A stretch of DNA of 64,000 nt from Azorinus chamasolen (lineage: Eukaryota; Mollusca; Bivalvia; Cardiida; Solecurtidae), in NCBI GenBank assembly GCA_963576725.1, contig OY755246.1, positions 71,478,371 through 71,542,370 of the forward strand. Reading direction: 5' to 3'. The notes under the pieces are model-generated. The model worked only from the letters and a program-made list of their open reading frames with translations. It was not told the origin of the DNA and did no database searches. The position numbers and the translations under genes were made by a program. Positions within the stretch are counted from its first letter, which is position 1. The number at the start of each line of letters is the position of its first letter. Below are positions 21,494 through 32,181 of the stretch, piece by piece.

Positions 21494-21772
21494 CTGTCAA
21501 TATTCCATGCTAAGAAGGAATGCATTAAATTTCATTTTCATTTGCAAGAAAGGTACACATTATGACATGATATAGTAAAACATGTCTGGAACCATCAAAA
21601 ACAAGTTTGATTGTGGATGTTTAACACTTTACCTAGAAATGTCTTTTGATGCCAAACTACGTGCCTGTAAGAGCTGTGCATTTGGAATTCTAATATTATT
21701 ATTGTATACAGATATGAGTTTAAATCCTGTCTTCAACCAGTAAATGGTTTTGCTGTGTTTTTTATTTCAATA
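21494..21772. other. No feature seen
   Basis: AT-rich sequence. If 21315-21490 is a terminal exon this would be 3' UTR, but no clear AATAAA-type signal is seen close downstream. Confidence 0.35.
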
Positions 21773-22009
21773 TTAACCCTTTAGTCTATGAATATTCATG
21801 TAAGAAATAAATGGCATCATGAATATTAATTAGATTATTTTCAATAATGGCATATGATCACAGGACATTTTGGATAAGGCAGAAACTGTAGAAATTGATT
21901 ATATTATAACATAAGAAAACAAAGCGGACCCAGATCAGAGGGCTATAGGAGCAATCTGATCTGGGTCTACTCTATTTGTATAAGGTGTATTTATGGAATA
22001 AATGGTTAG
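21773..22009 (-). mobile_element. Family A MITE, complete
   Basis: TTAACCCTTTAGTCTATG, 'aatattcatgtaagaaat', 'atcatgaatattaattag', 'gcagaaactgtagaaattg', then the core (gacccagatcagaggg / ctatagg / gcaatctgatctgggtc) and a right end 'ggaataaatggTTAG'. Confidence 0.9.
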
Positions 22010-22189
22010 GAGCAAATTTGTGATGACTGTCACAAGATCACACAGTTTGGATCCAGTTTAGGTGCTGAGTTAAGCACTGGGTATATCACACTCATACAGA
22101 CCAACACATTAACCTTCTGCACTCTGGCAATTTTTGTCTGCAAATATTGTTGTCTGCTTCAATTCTAAAAGTTTCTTTCATGTCTTTAA

Positions 22190-22395
22190 CCACTATACCA
22201 GAGTGTCAAATAGTTTGAGCCTGACACCTAGTTACTTGCCATCTGGATCCAAACAGTTTGAGCCTGACACCTAGTTACTTGCCATCTGGATCCAAACAGT
22301 TTGAGCCTGACACCTAGTTACTTGCCATCTGGATCCAAATAGTTTGAGCCTGATGCCTGGTTACTTGCCATCTGGATCCAAATAGTTAGCAAAGG
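22190..22395 (+). mobile_element. Family D element with a 43-bp internal tandem array
   Basis: Four copies of a 43-bp unit (AGTTTGAGCCTGACACCTAG, ttacttgccatctggatccaaac). The unit equals one half of the D hairpin plus its loop, so the array is made of the D palindrome itself. Confidence 0.88.
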
Positions 22396-22641
22396 AGATC
22401 AGTCCCTCATTAATGAATTTTGTTAATAAATGGAACTTGACTGTGTGGCTTCCCGTCATCTCGTACATGTTCTTTCAATGTGCCTTGAAAACTTTTGTGT
22501 TCCTTAGACCCTATCACCAGTATCCCACCTCATAATCAAAATTCAGTGGACTAAGAGAAAGATTGGAAAGTCTATAGCAGCTTTCTTGGGGAATTTGGGT
22601 GGTTCTGATATTTTAGTTATTAGCTCCCACAATTCAAATGC

Positions 22642-22852
22642 TTAACCCTTTACTTCATGAATATGCATGTTAAAAATAATGGCTGTGTGAAGATTTACTG
22701 ACATCTGATAATGGCATTAAGACCACAGCAAATTTTGGCAATCACAGAAATTGTATTGTTTCATAAGCTGCTACAGAAGCCATCAGCATTCTAATCTGAG
22801 TCTACTGTGTTTGTAAATGTGTTAAAGGTGTGTCTATGGAGTAAACAGTTAA
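22642..22852 (-). mobile_element. Family A MITE, complete but diverged
   Basis: TTAACCCTTTACTTCATG to 'tggagtaaacagTTAA'. The core palindrome is eroded (gctgctacagaagcc / tctgagtctactgtg). Confidence 0.82.
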
Positions 22853-23514
22853 ATCTGTGAATGACAGTAAGGAAAATGTGTCCTTATGGAATTCCTGAGA
22901 ATAACGTTTCTATGACAGCCATGTTTGTTCTATAATGTTTTTTTCTGCAGTCATTGTTGAGGAATTTCCTGACAATTTATCGCAGAGTGAAATCTCAGAG
23001 CCAAATCCTCATTGCTTGTTCATTCACAAACACATCTGAAGCATTGAGGGTTATTAATGAACCAATCAACAATAGAATGAAGAGAAAAAAGCTTTGGTGA
23101 TGATCTTGATGCAGACAAATGCATACTATGAGATTATTCAGATTATCTTTCTTAAGTCTTCTCCTGCAGTTAAAATGTTATCTGCTTAACTCCGATCTTT
23201 TGCAATTTATACTTTTTTTCTGATTTATTCAAGCAATTCAGAAACTATGGATTAAGTGGCAAACAGCTTGGAACGTTTTGAGACACTGATTTACTGGGCA
23301 TCTCATCTAGATGCAAGCAGTTTTCAGAGAGAGGTCATATTCATCCTTATCATGTTGTGTAAATAGTCAAATAGTCATGTCCTCAGCCTCTCAACTTCTA
23401 CACTGTTTGAAATCATGGAACTGTATTGTTGAATTTAAAGTCTTCCAAGTGGCAAGCAGCTTGATATCTTGTAAATACTTGTGTACTTGTCATCTCATCT
23501 CATGTGAATCTAAG
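22853..23514. other. No gene seen; family D remnant near 23255-23320
   Basis: 'ggcaaacagcttggaacg' and 'gggcatctcatctagatgc' are decayed D arms. The open frame that starts near 23311 runs into the next array and is explained by it. Confidence 0.45.
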
Positions 23515-23937
23515 CTGTCATCTCACATGGACCTAAAGCTGGTATCTCAAGTGGATCTTAAGCTGGCATCTCACATGGACCTAAGCTGGCATCTCACGTG
23601 GATCAAAGCTGGTATCTCACATGGATCTAAGCTGTCATCTCAAGTGGATCTAAGCTGGCATCTCACATGGATCTGAGCTGGCATCTCATGGATCTGAGCT
23701 GGCATCTCACATGGATCTAAGCTGTCATCTCAAGTGGATCTAAGCTGGCATCTCACATGGATCTGAGCTGGCATCTCACATGGATCTGAGCTGGCATCTC
23801 AAGTGGATCTAAGATGGCATCTCACGTGGATCTAAGATGATATCTCACATGGATCTAAGCTGGCCTCTCACATGGATCTAAGCTGGCATCTCACGTGGAT
23901 CTAATTAAGCTGGCATCTCACGTGGATCTAAGCTATT
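23515..23937. repeat. 23-bp tandem array
   Basis: About 18 copies of CATCTCACATGGATCTAAGC plus tgg, with acatgg/acgtgg/aagtgg and taagc/tgagc variants. The tctca...ggatct content resembles the D arm (gtctcatctggatcc), so it may also be D-derived. Confidence 0.95.
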
Positions 23938-24460
23938 GGTGAATGTCAGTCATGTAACAATTATCAGTGGAAGGGGAAATTTGTTACCATGGAAATAGAG
24001 GTTTTGGTCTAATGTCTAATGCAATAGTAAGGGCAAGATTATGTAAATTGTGTAAAATCAGATACTGTTTTTTTCTCTGAGAATTCCTTCAACTAAGAGC
24101 ACACCAAAAAAATTAAAAATGCACACATGCATCGAACCCGGCCATTCAATGAAATGAAGCAGGATGTGCAACAGGCCTGGGACTGACAACGTCTCAGGCA
24201 AATATTTTTTAAATCGCAGCTTTTTGCTTGTTGCTGGCTATTACTCAACCCTTCTTCCTGCTAGCCTGTCACAAGCATTATAATTTGCATATTGTATGAA
24301 TAAATACTGAAACACAATACGTTTTCACTAGCCTTTGGTAATTGAAGAGATTCACTTTATTAAAAACATGCCATTCGGCCATCTATTATCCATTTGGGGG
24401 ACCATATTGTTTTTTTCTGTAAGAAAAAAAACACACAAAAAATATATACCCTGATTACCC
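23938..24460. other. No feature seen
   Basis: AT-rich sequence without array, MITE terminus or plausible exon. Confidence 0.45.
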
Positions 24461-25284
24461 TTTGACTATGTAGCAAATAGTGTAGACCGTTCCCAATCAG
24501 TTTGACTATGTAGCAAGTAGCGTAGACCGTTCAGAATCAGTTTGACTATGTAGCAAATAGTGTAGACCGTTCCCAATCAGTTTGACTATGTAGCAAGTAG
24601 CGTAGACCGTTCAGAATCAGTTTGACTATGTAGCAAATAGTGTAGACCGTTCACAATCAGTTTGACTATGTAGCAAGTAGCGTAGACCGTTCAGAATCAG
24701 TTTGACTATGTAGCAAGTAGTGTAGAGCGTTCAGAATCAGTTTGACTATGTAGCAAGTAGCGTAGACCGTTCACAATCAGTTTGACTATGTAGCAAGTAG
24801 CGTAGACCGTTCAGAATCAGTTTGACTATGTAGCAAGTAGTGTAGACCGTTCAGAATCAGTTTGACTATGTAGCAAGTAGTAGCGTAGACCGTTCACAAT
24901 CAGTTTGACTATGTAGCAAGTAGCGTAGACCGTTCAGAATCAGTTTGACTATGTAGCAAGTAGTAGCGTAGACCGTTCACAATCAGTTTGACTATGTAGC
25001 AAGTAGCGTAGACCGTTCAGAATCAGTTTGACTATGTAGCAAGTAGCGTAGACCGTTCACAATCAGTTTGACTATGTAGCAAGTAGCGTAGACCGTTCAC
25101 AATCAGTTTGACTATGTAGCAAGTAGTGTAGACCGTTCACAATCAGTTTGACTATGTAGCAAGTAGTGTAGACTGTTCACAATCAGTTTGACTATGTAGT
25201 GACTATGTAGCAGTAGCGTAGACCGTTCACAATCAGTTTGACTATGTAGCAAGTAGTGTAGACCGTTCAGAATCAGTTTGACTA
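24461..25284. repeat. 40-bp tandem array with dimeric order
   Basis: About 20 copies of a 40-bp unit: AATCAGTTTGACTATGTAGC, aagtagcgtagaccgttcac. The first 240 bp alternate a type 'aaatagtgtagaccgttccc' with b type 'aagtagcgtagaccgttcag', an 80-bp dimer. Two later units carry an extra tag triplet and one a partial duplication (gtgactatgtagcag). Confidence 0.96.
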
Positions 25285-25311
25285 AATTAATGATACACAT
25301 ACTTTTACTTA

Positions 25312-25450
25312 GATAAGAGTGTTTGAAGGAACACATATTTCACCTGCTGAAAAGTGTGACAAAAAAATGTGACAAAAAAACCATGACAGATAGACAGAAG
25401 ACAGAGAAGTGATTCCTAAACGTCATCCTGCTGAAACAGGTGACAAATAA
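25312..25450 (+). mobile_element. Short relative of the 5267-5570 element
   Basis: The head 'ataagagtgtttgaaggaac' and the tail 'cctgctgaaacaggtgac' match the element at 5267-5570. The middle is deleted and replaced by a 'gtgacaaaaaaa' stretch. Confidence 0.7.
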
Positions 25451-25459
25451 AGTTCCATA

Positions 25460-25673
25460 CGACTAATCAGGGTCTGTTCTAATCAAGGTCAGGGTCTGTT
25501 CTAATCAGGGTCTGTTCTGTTCACTTATGGAATAATACAAATATGATGCAGTATCTGCCATGGCAAAAAGAATCCTGTGTAAATATACCATTTTAAAACA
25601 TAATCTAATAAATATTGATGACATTAATACATGTATATCTTAAATGAATATTCAGGGATCGAGTAACGGTTAA
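25460..25673 (+). mobile_element. Family A MITE, 5' end lost
   Basis: A triplicated 'taatcagggtctgttc' core arm, then 'cacttatggaataatacaaa', 'gcagtatctgccatggc', 'taatctaataaatattgatg' and a 'gagtaacggTTAA' end. Confidence 0.78.
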
Positions 25674-25679
25674 ACTTGG

Positions 25680-26130
25680 GTACAAATCTATAGCACAAAT
25701 CTATAGATTTGTATATAGTATGAACCTATAGTACAAATCTATAGTACTATAGTATAAATCTATAGTATAAATCTATAGTACAAATCTATAGTACAAATCT
25801 ATAGTATAAATCTATAGTATGAATCTATAGTACAAATCTATAGTACTATAGTATAAATCTATAGTACAAATCTAGTACTATAGTATAAATCTATAGTACA
25901 AATGTATAGTATAAATCTATAGTATGAATCTATAGTACAAATCTATATTACTATAGTATAAATCTATAGTGTACTATAGTATAAATCTATAGTACAAATC
26001 TATAGTACTATAGTATAAATCTCAAATCTATAGTACTATAGTATAAATCTATAGTATAAATCTATAGTACAAATCTATAGTACAAATCTATAGTACTATA
26101 GTATAACTCTATAGTACAAATCTATCTATA
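25680..26130. repeat. 13-bp tandem array of self-complementary units
   Basis: Units CTATAGTACAAAT and CTATAGTATAAAT, plus 8-bp ctatagta units. Each holds the palindrome CTATAG or actatagt, giving dense hairpin potential. About 35 units. Confidence 0.95.
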
Positions 26131-26448
26131 GTACAAATTTCAGCAGACATACATTCTGCAGATGACAATTACAGAGTTTGTAAAGAGTTGGAAGCAATAA
26201 GGTCCACATCCAATTACCCCTCCTATGCTCCCTCCTATGTTACTCTAAATTGCAATTGAAATACAAGAAAATACTTTCAATATCTCAGATAAAAAATGTT
26301 GCCAAACTGGATTATAATTTGACACAATTTTGACATTTTCTCATCAGTGTTCAATTAACCTTTCTATAGCCACCCCAAACTGTATTTATTTAAGCAGGCT
26401 GTCTCAGCTGTGAGGCGTCTGAATGTTTCAGACCTACACTGCTTGATC
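26131..26448. other. No feature seen
   Basis: AT-rich, no repeat or exon signal. Confidence 0.45.
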
Positions 26449-26582
26449 AATCCATACTATGTCACTTTCACACCTTTGCAAACAGAGTTCATCAAGATTG
26501 GATGGCTCCTATAGGAGCTGTTTGATGAGGGTTTGCTCTGTTTGCTTACAAATTATAATAGGCCTGACTATAGTTTCTCCTA
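26449..26582 (+). mobile_element. Family A MITE, 5' half
   Basis: 'ttcacacctttgcaaacag', the core with 'tggctcctataggagct', 'gggtttgctctgtttgct' and 'gactatagtttctcc'; it is truncated after that. Confidence 0.75.
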
Positions 26583-26809
26583 ATATCAATCACTCCTGAG
26601 CTACTCATGTTTATGTATCAGATCACATTCTATACTGGCAATAAATTCCCTAATTTTACTAAGTATTAATTTAATTTATATTCATAAAAGGCAAACTCTT
26701 TACACTTCAAGCAATCAGTGTCTCTGTTCATTCTCAAAGTTCATTTCACCTCCATCTTTTCCAAAAATTATAATAAAGTGTCAGTCAGATTTATCCTGCA
26801 TAATTTGTA

Positions 26810-27025
26810 TTAACCCTTTCCCTATTCTGTGTTTATTCCAAATTTCATGGACAAAATAGTTATAATGAAATATGGAAGGTGAAACATTGTAGCCATTTTA
26901 GAAACTAAAGAAACAGATCTATCAAATTTCATTAGCAAACAGAGTAGACCCTGATCAGACAGCTCATCTGGGTCTACTCTGTTTGGAAATGTGTGAAAAG
27001 GCATTTATATGAGGGAAAGGGTTAA
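26810..27025 (-). mobile_element. Family A MITE, short subfamily, complete
   Basis: TTAACCCTTTCCCTATTCTG at the left; it carries 'ccaaatttcatggacaaaat' like 10716-10898 (inverted), then 'gtagaccctgatcagacagc', 'catctgggtctactctg', 'gtgtgaaaaggcatttat' and 'gagggaaagggTTAA'. 216 bp. Confidence 0.9.
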
Positions 27026-27217
27026 TCCATTTACTGGACATATTGTCAGAGTGAAATCTTTTGTTAAAGTCATCCCCAAGTGACTGCTGTAGATCTCTCT
27101 AGACTCTGCAGTCTACCTAGAATTCAAAAGACAGAAAATTCAAAATCATAAACAAAATATGTCAAATAAATATTTTTTCAAGTGTAGCTCCAGTATTTCT
27201 TAAACCTTAGTATGTTA

Positions 27218-27340
27218 AATTTGACTGATTTTAGCCAATAGTGCAGACCCTGATCGAACTGTTCCTTCTGGAGATGGTTGAGCTGGGTCTATACTATTTG
27301 CCTAGTTTTGTGTGTCTGAATATTTAGTGTAATTAGGGTA
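27218..27340 (+). mobile_element. Family C MITE, left end lost
   Basis: 'agccaatagtgcagaccctg', 'ctgttccttctggagatgg', 'gagctgggtctatactatt', 'tgcctagttttgtgtgtc', and the right end 'agtgtaattagggta'. Confidence 0.8.
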
Positions 27341-27531
27341 TTTGAAAAATGCCCCTTTGTCTATGATTCTGAACATATCAAATAGACTATAAATAAGCAT
27401 GTCACTTCCAGCATAGGCCAATTTTGACAGTGGTCCCCAAGTTCACTGGAAATGCTACAGAATGATATTTGATACACAGTAAAATCTGAATCTGCAAATA
27501 TATGTAGTCTGCTAAAGTTAAAATTTCATAT

Positions 27532-27800
27532 TTAAACCATTTTCTCCATGAATATTCATGTAATTATGAAATAATGGTATCATGAATATTAATCAGATTC
27601 ATTCTTATATTGCATATGCACACAAGGCATTTTGACCATGGTTGAAACTGTAGATATACATGTATGTATGTATTTGTATTATTTTATAAGCACACAGAGC
27701 AGACCCTGACCAGACAACTCCTACAGGAGCCATCTTATCTGGGACTGCTCTGTTTGCAAAGGTGTAGAAAGGCATATATATATATGGAGTAAAGGGTTAA
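27532..27800 (-). mobile_element. Family A MITE, complete
   Basis: TTAAACCATTTTCTCCATG, 'aatattcatgtaattatg', 'atcatgaatattaatcag', a (tgta)n-like patch, the core (ctgaccagacaactcctacaggagc), 'gcaaaggtgtagaaaggc' and 'ggagtaaagggTTAA'. 269 bp. Confidence 0.9.
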
Positions 27801-28124
27801 GAAACACAGGGGCAAAATGTCCAACATTTCAGATCCAGATAAGACACAGAAGATATTCTCATTTCCTGTGGATCCCTGCAGCGAGTATGCATCCTTGCCA
27901 ATTCACTGCTATCATGCAGAACACTAATGGGGCAGTTCCTATCAATTCAACTTTACAAGTAATTTGTCATAGTGAAAAGTGTACCATAAAAAGTAATCCT
28001 CTGCTCACAGTACAGATGAAGTTAATAGAATTATTGCCATAAAGATTTTATATTTTCCTTGGGGAAATAGTATTGTGTAAGCCACGCCTCCGCATTTTGC
28101 TGAAGTCTCATCATGGTGAAAAGA

Positions 28125-28371
28125 AACACTACTTTTACTCCATGAATATTCATTTAAGAAATAATAACATCATGAATATTAATTAGCTGAAATTTTACAA
28201 TGGTGTATGAGCACATGAATTTTTGCTCTTAGCAGAAACTGTAGAATCAGATCTATATCAGTCTGTAAGTAAACAGAGCAGACCCTCACCCGACAGCTCT
28301 TACACGAGTGATCTGGGTCAACTCTGTTTACAAAGGCATTTAAAGGTGTATATTATGAAGAAATGGTTTAA
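28125..28371 (-). mobile_element. Family A MITE, complete
   Basis: 'actacttttactccatg', 'aatattcatttaagaaat', 'catgaatattaattagctg', 'agcagaaactgtagaatc', a diverged core (cgacagctcttacacgag), and 'aagaaatggtTTAA', whose TTAA also starts the next element. Confidence 0.86.
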
Positions 28372-28533
28372 CCATTTGGAAGCTGAATATTCATAGTAGA
28401 ATGGTCCACCATTGTTTAATGGTTTAGTTCATGCAGTATGAAAGGGTATAATTAGTGAGAGGATTCTGATTGAAAAACAATGCAGACCCTGATCCAAGGG
28501 CTCCCCTTGAATTTCCTGCATTCAGCGGGTTAA
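28368..28533 (+). mobile_element. Family E MITE, complete, sharing a TTAA with A
   Basis: TTAACCATTTGGAAGCTG, 'agtagaatggtccaccatt', 'gtatgaaagggtataatt', the core left arm (aatgcagaccctgatcc / aagggctcccctt) and the right end 'ctgcattcagcgggTTAA'. The core right arm is deleted. 166 bp. Confidence 0.82.
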
Positions 28534-28735
28534 ATCTTATCCTGCTATAACAATGCTATCTGCTGTAACTTCGATCAATTGCAGTTTTGACTTTCAACCA
28601 ATTCATTCAAGCTTTAGAGAAACAACTGACCATGTAATAACAACTGACCAAGTAATAAAAAAAGTAAGGTTGCACTTTGCAGGAGAAAAGTTAAATTGCA
28701 ACACACAGTGTAGCTACAAATCATGAATGATGTTC

Positions 28736-28940
28736 CAAAGTCTCAGGATCAGTTCAATATAAATACTTTAGTCTCAAATGTTTACTTACAGACTGATATA
28801 GATCATACTTTAGTCTCAGATGTTTACTTACAGACTGATATAGATCAGATTCTATAGTTTCTGCTAAGAGCAAAAATTCATGTGCTCATACACCATTGTA
28901 AAATTCCAGCTAATTAATATTCATTATGTCATTATTGTGT
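28736..28940 (+). repeat. Local duplication plus family A 3' segment
   Basis: 'tactttagtctcaaatgttt' with 'acttacagactgatatagat' occurs twice (about 28763 and 28804). The second leads into the A-type 'gattctatagtttctgct', 'acaccattgtaaaattcc' and 'attaatattcattatgtc'. It also holds the seed 'caaagtctcaggatcagttc' of the next array. Confidence 0.7.
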
Positions 28941-28947
28941 AGATATC

Positions 28948-29147
28948 AAAGTCTCTGGATCAGTTCAATGTCAAAGTCTCAGGATCAGTTCAATGTCAGT
29001 CTCACGATCAGTTCAATGTCAAAGTCTCACGATCAGTTCAATGTCAAAGTCTCAGGATCAGTTCAATGTCAAAGTCTCAGGATCAGTTCAATGTCAGTCT
29101 CACGATCAGTTCAATGTCAAAGTCTCACGATCAGTTCAATGTCAAAT
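28948..29147. repeat. 25-bp tandem array
   Basis: Eight copies of CAAAGTCTCAGGATCAGTTC plus aatgt, with caggat/cacgat variants and two units shortened to 22 bp (no caaa). A single-copy seed lies upstream at 28736. Confidence 0.95.
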
Positions 29148-29149
29148 GG

Positions 29150-29460
29150 GCATTGTGTTGATCAATCCTATGAAGTTTCAGGGAAATCCGACCAAAGGTT
29201 ATGGAGAAACTGCATGGACAAAATTTTCCATGTAAAAAATTCAAAGTTCCATAACTCTGCAGATAATCATTGAACCGGAACAGGAATAAGATACACACAA
29301 CTAGGTATGGTACTTATCAATCCTATGAAGTTTTAATGAAAATCCTACTTAAGGTTTTGGAGAGAACAGCACAGACAAACTTTTCCATGTAAAAAATTAC
29401 TCTGCAGAAAATCATCGAACCAGAACAGAAAAATTCCAGATATGCCCAACTAGGCACTAC
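29150..29460. repeat. Two diverged copies of a roughly 165-bp dispersed module
   Basis: 'atcaatcctatgaagttt' to 'gaaccggaacaggaa' is repeated from 'atcaatcctatgaagtttta' to 'gaaccagaacagaaa'. It resembles the 'gggccataact...tttcattaatat' modules at 49884-50955 in style. Confidence 0.7.
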
Positions 29461-29530
29461 AAGAGCAATCTGATCTACTGTGTACTCTGTCTGCAGAGGC
29501 ATAGAAAGGTGTATTAATGGAAAGGGTCAA
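29461..29530 (-). mobile_element. Family A MITE remnant
   Basis: 'gagcaatctgatctactgtg', 'ctgcagaggcatagaaagg' and 'aatggaaagggtcaa'. Confidence 0.6.
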
Positions 29531-29880
29531 TGTAAGAGTAAAGTGGGATGGCCCATCAGTATTTAATGTAAGAGTGCAGTTAGTATTTACTTAAATGTCA
29601 TAAAATTGCCAGAGGATTTTGAATTTGGGTCTACACTGTTTGTAAATGCCAATACGTATTCAGTAATTTCCTGTGTTAAGTGATAAAATGTGTTTATGAT
29701 ACATCACCCAACATCATTCAACAAATGTTATATGTTGTTAGGATTATGTTCTTAAAGATCTGCATTATTAACGAACCATGAGAACATTTTCTGTAAATTT
29801 TAGTACTACAAAGATTAATGTTTGTTGGTAGTCCACTGTGTATATCAGATTTTCACAAACATTTTACATGCTCGTTTACA
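29531..29880. other. No gene seen; possible family E remnant at the start
   Basis: 'gggatggcccatcagtattt' and 'tgggtctacactgtttgtaa' (29550-29650) are E-like. The rest is AT-rich. Confidence 0.45.
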
Positions 29881-30050
29881 GAAATGTCATACTAGATACC
29901 AATACCTAGTCTACTCTGATCAATATAAATAAGTATTTTACAAGCTAAAACTGCCTATAACATTTAAATGTCATACTAGATACCAATACGTAGTCTACTG
30001 TGATCAATATAAATAAGTATTTTACAAGCTAAAACTGCCTATAACATTTA
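29881..30050. repeat. About 85-bp direct duplication
   Basis: The block from 'aaatgtcatactagatacc' to 'gcctataacattt' occurs twice in tandem with only a few differences (atacctag/atacgtag; ctctgatc/ctgtgatc). Confidence 0.9.
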
Positions 30051-30267
30051 ATACTACAAGCAAATTTAATGACTTCCTTTGCAAATAGTTTGGATCCAGA
30101 TTAGATACCTGGCACCTCATTAGGGTCCAAATTTTTGGCATTAAATTTTGTAAAACATTTTTTAAATGTGCAGTAGGCCCTGTTGTGAGCAAGAGAAAAT
30201 TTGAGAATGTTGATTATAAGAATGAGAATACAGAATATAAGAATTAGAATACTGCACATGCAGTCTC

Positions 30268-30518
30268 TTAACCCTTTACTCCATGAACATTCATGTAAGA
30301 AATAATGAAATCATGAATATTAATTAGATTAATTGTTGTAATAGCACATGGACACATGATTGTTTGGCTATAGCAGAAACTGTAGAATCATATCTATATA
30401 TTATATCATAAGCAAACAGAGCAGACCCAGATCAGATGGCTCCTACAGGAGTCATCTGATCTGGGTCTACTCTGTTTGTAAAGGCGTAGAAAGGCGTAGT
30501 TATGGAGTAAAGGTCTAA
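30268..30518 (-). mobile_element. Family A MITE, complete, well preserved
   Basis: TTAACCCTTTACTCCATG, 'aacattcatgtaagaaat', 'atcatgaatattaattag', 'gcagaaactgtagaatc', a nearly perfect core (gacccagatcagatgg / ctcctacaggag / tcatctgatctgggtc), 'aaaggcgtagaaaggcgta' and 'ggagtaaaggtCTAA'. This is the best example of the '-' layout in the window. Confidence 0.92.
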
Positions 30519-30665
30519 CCCTTTCCTCCATAGATATGATTTTCTACACCTCTGTAATAATCACTTTTTTGAAACCATTGTGATAAATAGAACATAAATT
30601 TTTTGTCAAACAAAATTCTAAAAAATTTCCTTTTCTCTAGTAAATGCTCCTTTTGGTAGATAATG
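30515..30665 (-). mobile_element. Family B MITE, truncated, abutting A
   Basis: It starts at the CTAA that closes the preceding element: CTAACCCTTTCCTCCATAG, 'gaaaccattgtgataaatag', 'aaaatttccttttctctag', 'taaatgctccttttggtag'. The palindrome's second arm and the distal end are missing. Confidence 0.78.
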
Positions 30666-31072
30666 CAGTGTTAAACTATTTGAAACTTATTGGATCATAT
30701 TTTTGCAAAGATATGCGAAATCTTATTTTAAGAATTGAAGCAGACAACAATAATGTTGCAGACGAAATTTTAGTACGCAAAGAGTTAAGGAATTCCTTGT
30801 TTGGAATAAGTATCACAGACAGACAGATAGACTACTGTAAGACAGGTGTCACACAAGTGATCAGTTAGTGTCTGCTTGCTTTCCACCTCACAGCTTGTCT
30901 GGACAAACACTGGTGTACACATTCTAATATACCTATCCATAATCATTATTTATCTTACCAAGCTTCATCAGGAGCATTTTTCAATGTCAATAAAAGTATT
31001 TGTACGCTTAACAACCACGACACTGACCCTTAATAAAGGGCCACATGTGTAATCCTTTATTACCAAGTCTCT
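30666..31072. other. No gene seen
   Basis: AT-rich. The 74-codon frame starting at 30644 begins inside the family B fragment and shows no known domain. Confidence 0.4.
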
Positions 31073-31421
31073 TTAATCCTTTACTCCATCATTTTGATTT
31101 TTTACAGAATTGGGTATTTGCAATTTTTATTGGGTATTGGCAATTTTCGTAATTGGGTATTATTCATATTCTCATTAGGTATTCTATATTTATTTGGCTT
31201 GTATTACTCTTTTTTTTTGAAAAACAATTGCTTTTTCCACAATCTTAATTGGGTAAATACCTCAATACTCCCCCTTATCTGTAACCCTGTAGAATATTTC
31301 TATATTATATTGTAAGCTAACAGAGCAGACCCTGATCAGACGGCTCCTACTGGAGTTATCTGATCTGGGTCTACTCTGTTTGCAAATACATATTTGGGCA
31401 TATTTATGGAGTAAAGGTTCA
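31073..31421 (-). mobile_element. Family A MITE with a foreign T-rich middle
   Basis: The left end TTAATCCTTTACTCCATC and the right half (taagctaacagagcagacc, gacggctcctactggagtt, atctgatctgggtctactc, ggagtaaaggTTCA) are A-like. Instead of the ATGAATATTCAT half, about 200 bp of T-rich sequence with repeated 'aattgggtatt' phrases fills the interior. Confidence 0.8.
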
Positions 31422-31469
31422 GATGTGTAATAAAGTACTCTAGCAAAGCTTCTATTTCCCAGAAATCAG

Positions 31470-31571
31470 CAGTTTGAATCAACATGCTTTTAACCAGCTG
31501 TTTGAATCAACATGCTTTTAACCAGCTCTTTGAATCAACATGCCTTTAAACCAGCTGTTTGAATCAACATG
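31470..31571. repeat. 28-bp tandem array
   Basis: Four copies of TTTGAATCAACATGCTTTTA plus accagctg, the third with an extra a (ctttaaacc). Confidence 0.92.
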
Positions 31572-32181
31572 CTTTCCTGAAAAACTTATGTAACTAAATA
31601 AGAAACTGTGAATATCTCAAACAATGTGTTTTCAAAACGAGAACATCTCTATTCTTCAAATAGCTTTTCTATCAAAATATTCAAATTTAAGTTCAAAAGC
31701 TATTTCTGTAAGACTAATTTCTAAATTACTTCCAGTCTTCAGATTCCAGACCTGGTGGTCTGAAGGCAGCTTGCATATCCAGACAGAGGATAGGCAAGGT
31801 ATGGTGGCAATCCATCTATGTCTAAGGAAAGTGGTAGCTAATCGAGAAAACTGCATTGATTTGTTTAATATGGCGTACAATGCAATTCGTACAAGTTGAT
31901 GGTAATTAACCAGGTCCCATTGTGGATAAATATACCCTGACAGGCTATGGTTTTGACAGTTGTCTGATTTGTCTGCCCTATAACATGAAGGCTGCAATTA
32001 CAGAATCTCCTAAAACATACATACATCCTATATGGGGGTTAAGTAATTATTCTATGAATGCCATAATATGCCAAGTGTGGATCCAAATCAAAAGTAATGA
32101 ATAATGGAAACTGCATAGGAGCCATCTACACACTGAAATGTTTTATTGTTATCAAGAAAAATTGAAAACTTAATGAAAATA
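31572..32181. other. No called gene; weak exon-like stretch at 31743-31798
   Basis: An acceptor-like 'acttccagtcttcag' and a donor-like 'ggcaaggtatgg' flank 56 bp that is open in two + frames. A 91-codon frame covers it (31624-31899) but shows no recognisable domain. Confidence 0.3.

Noticed and set aside
24120..24200. Second tRNA-like B box (atcgaacccggccattc)
   Set aside because: No A box at the right distance and no cloverleaf; chance similarity.
24461..25284. CRISPR-like regular repeats
   Set aside because: Units are contiguous with no unique spacers, and the whole setting is eukaryotic; it is a minisatellite. The same holds for the other arrays.
31656..31997. 113-codon minus-strand frame overlapping a 91-codon + frame
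   Set aside because: Opposed open frames over the same DNA with no domain in either; only a short exon-like piece on + is kept as an observation.
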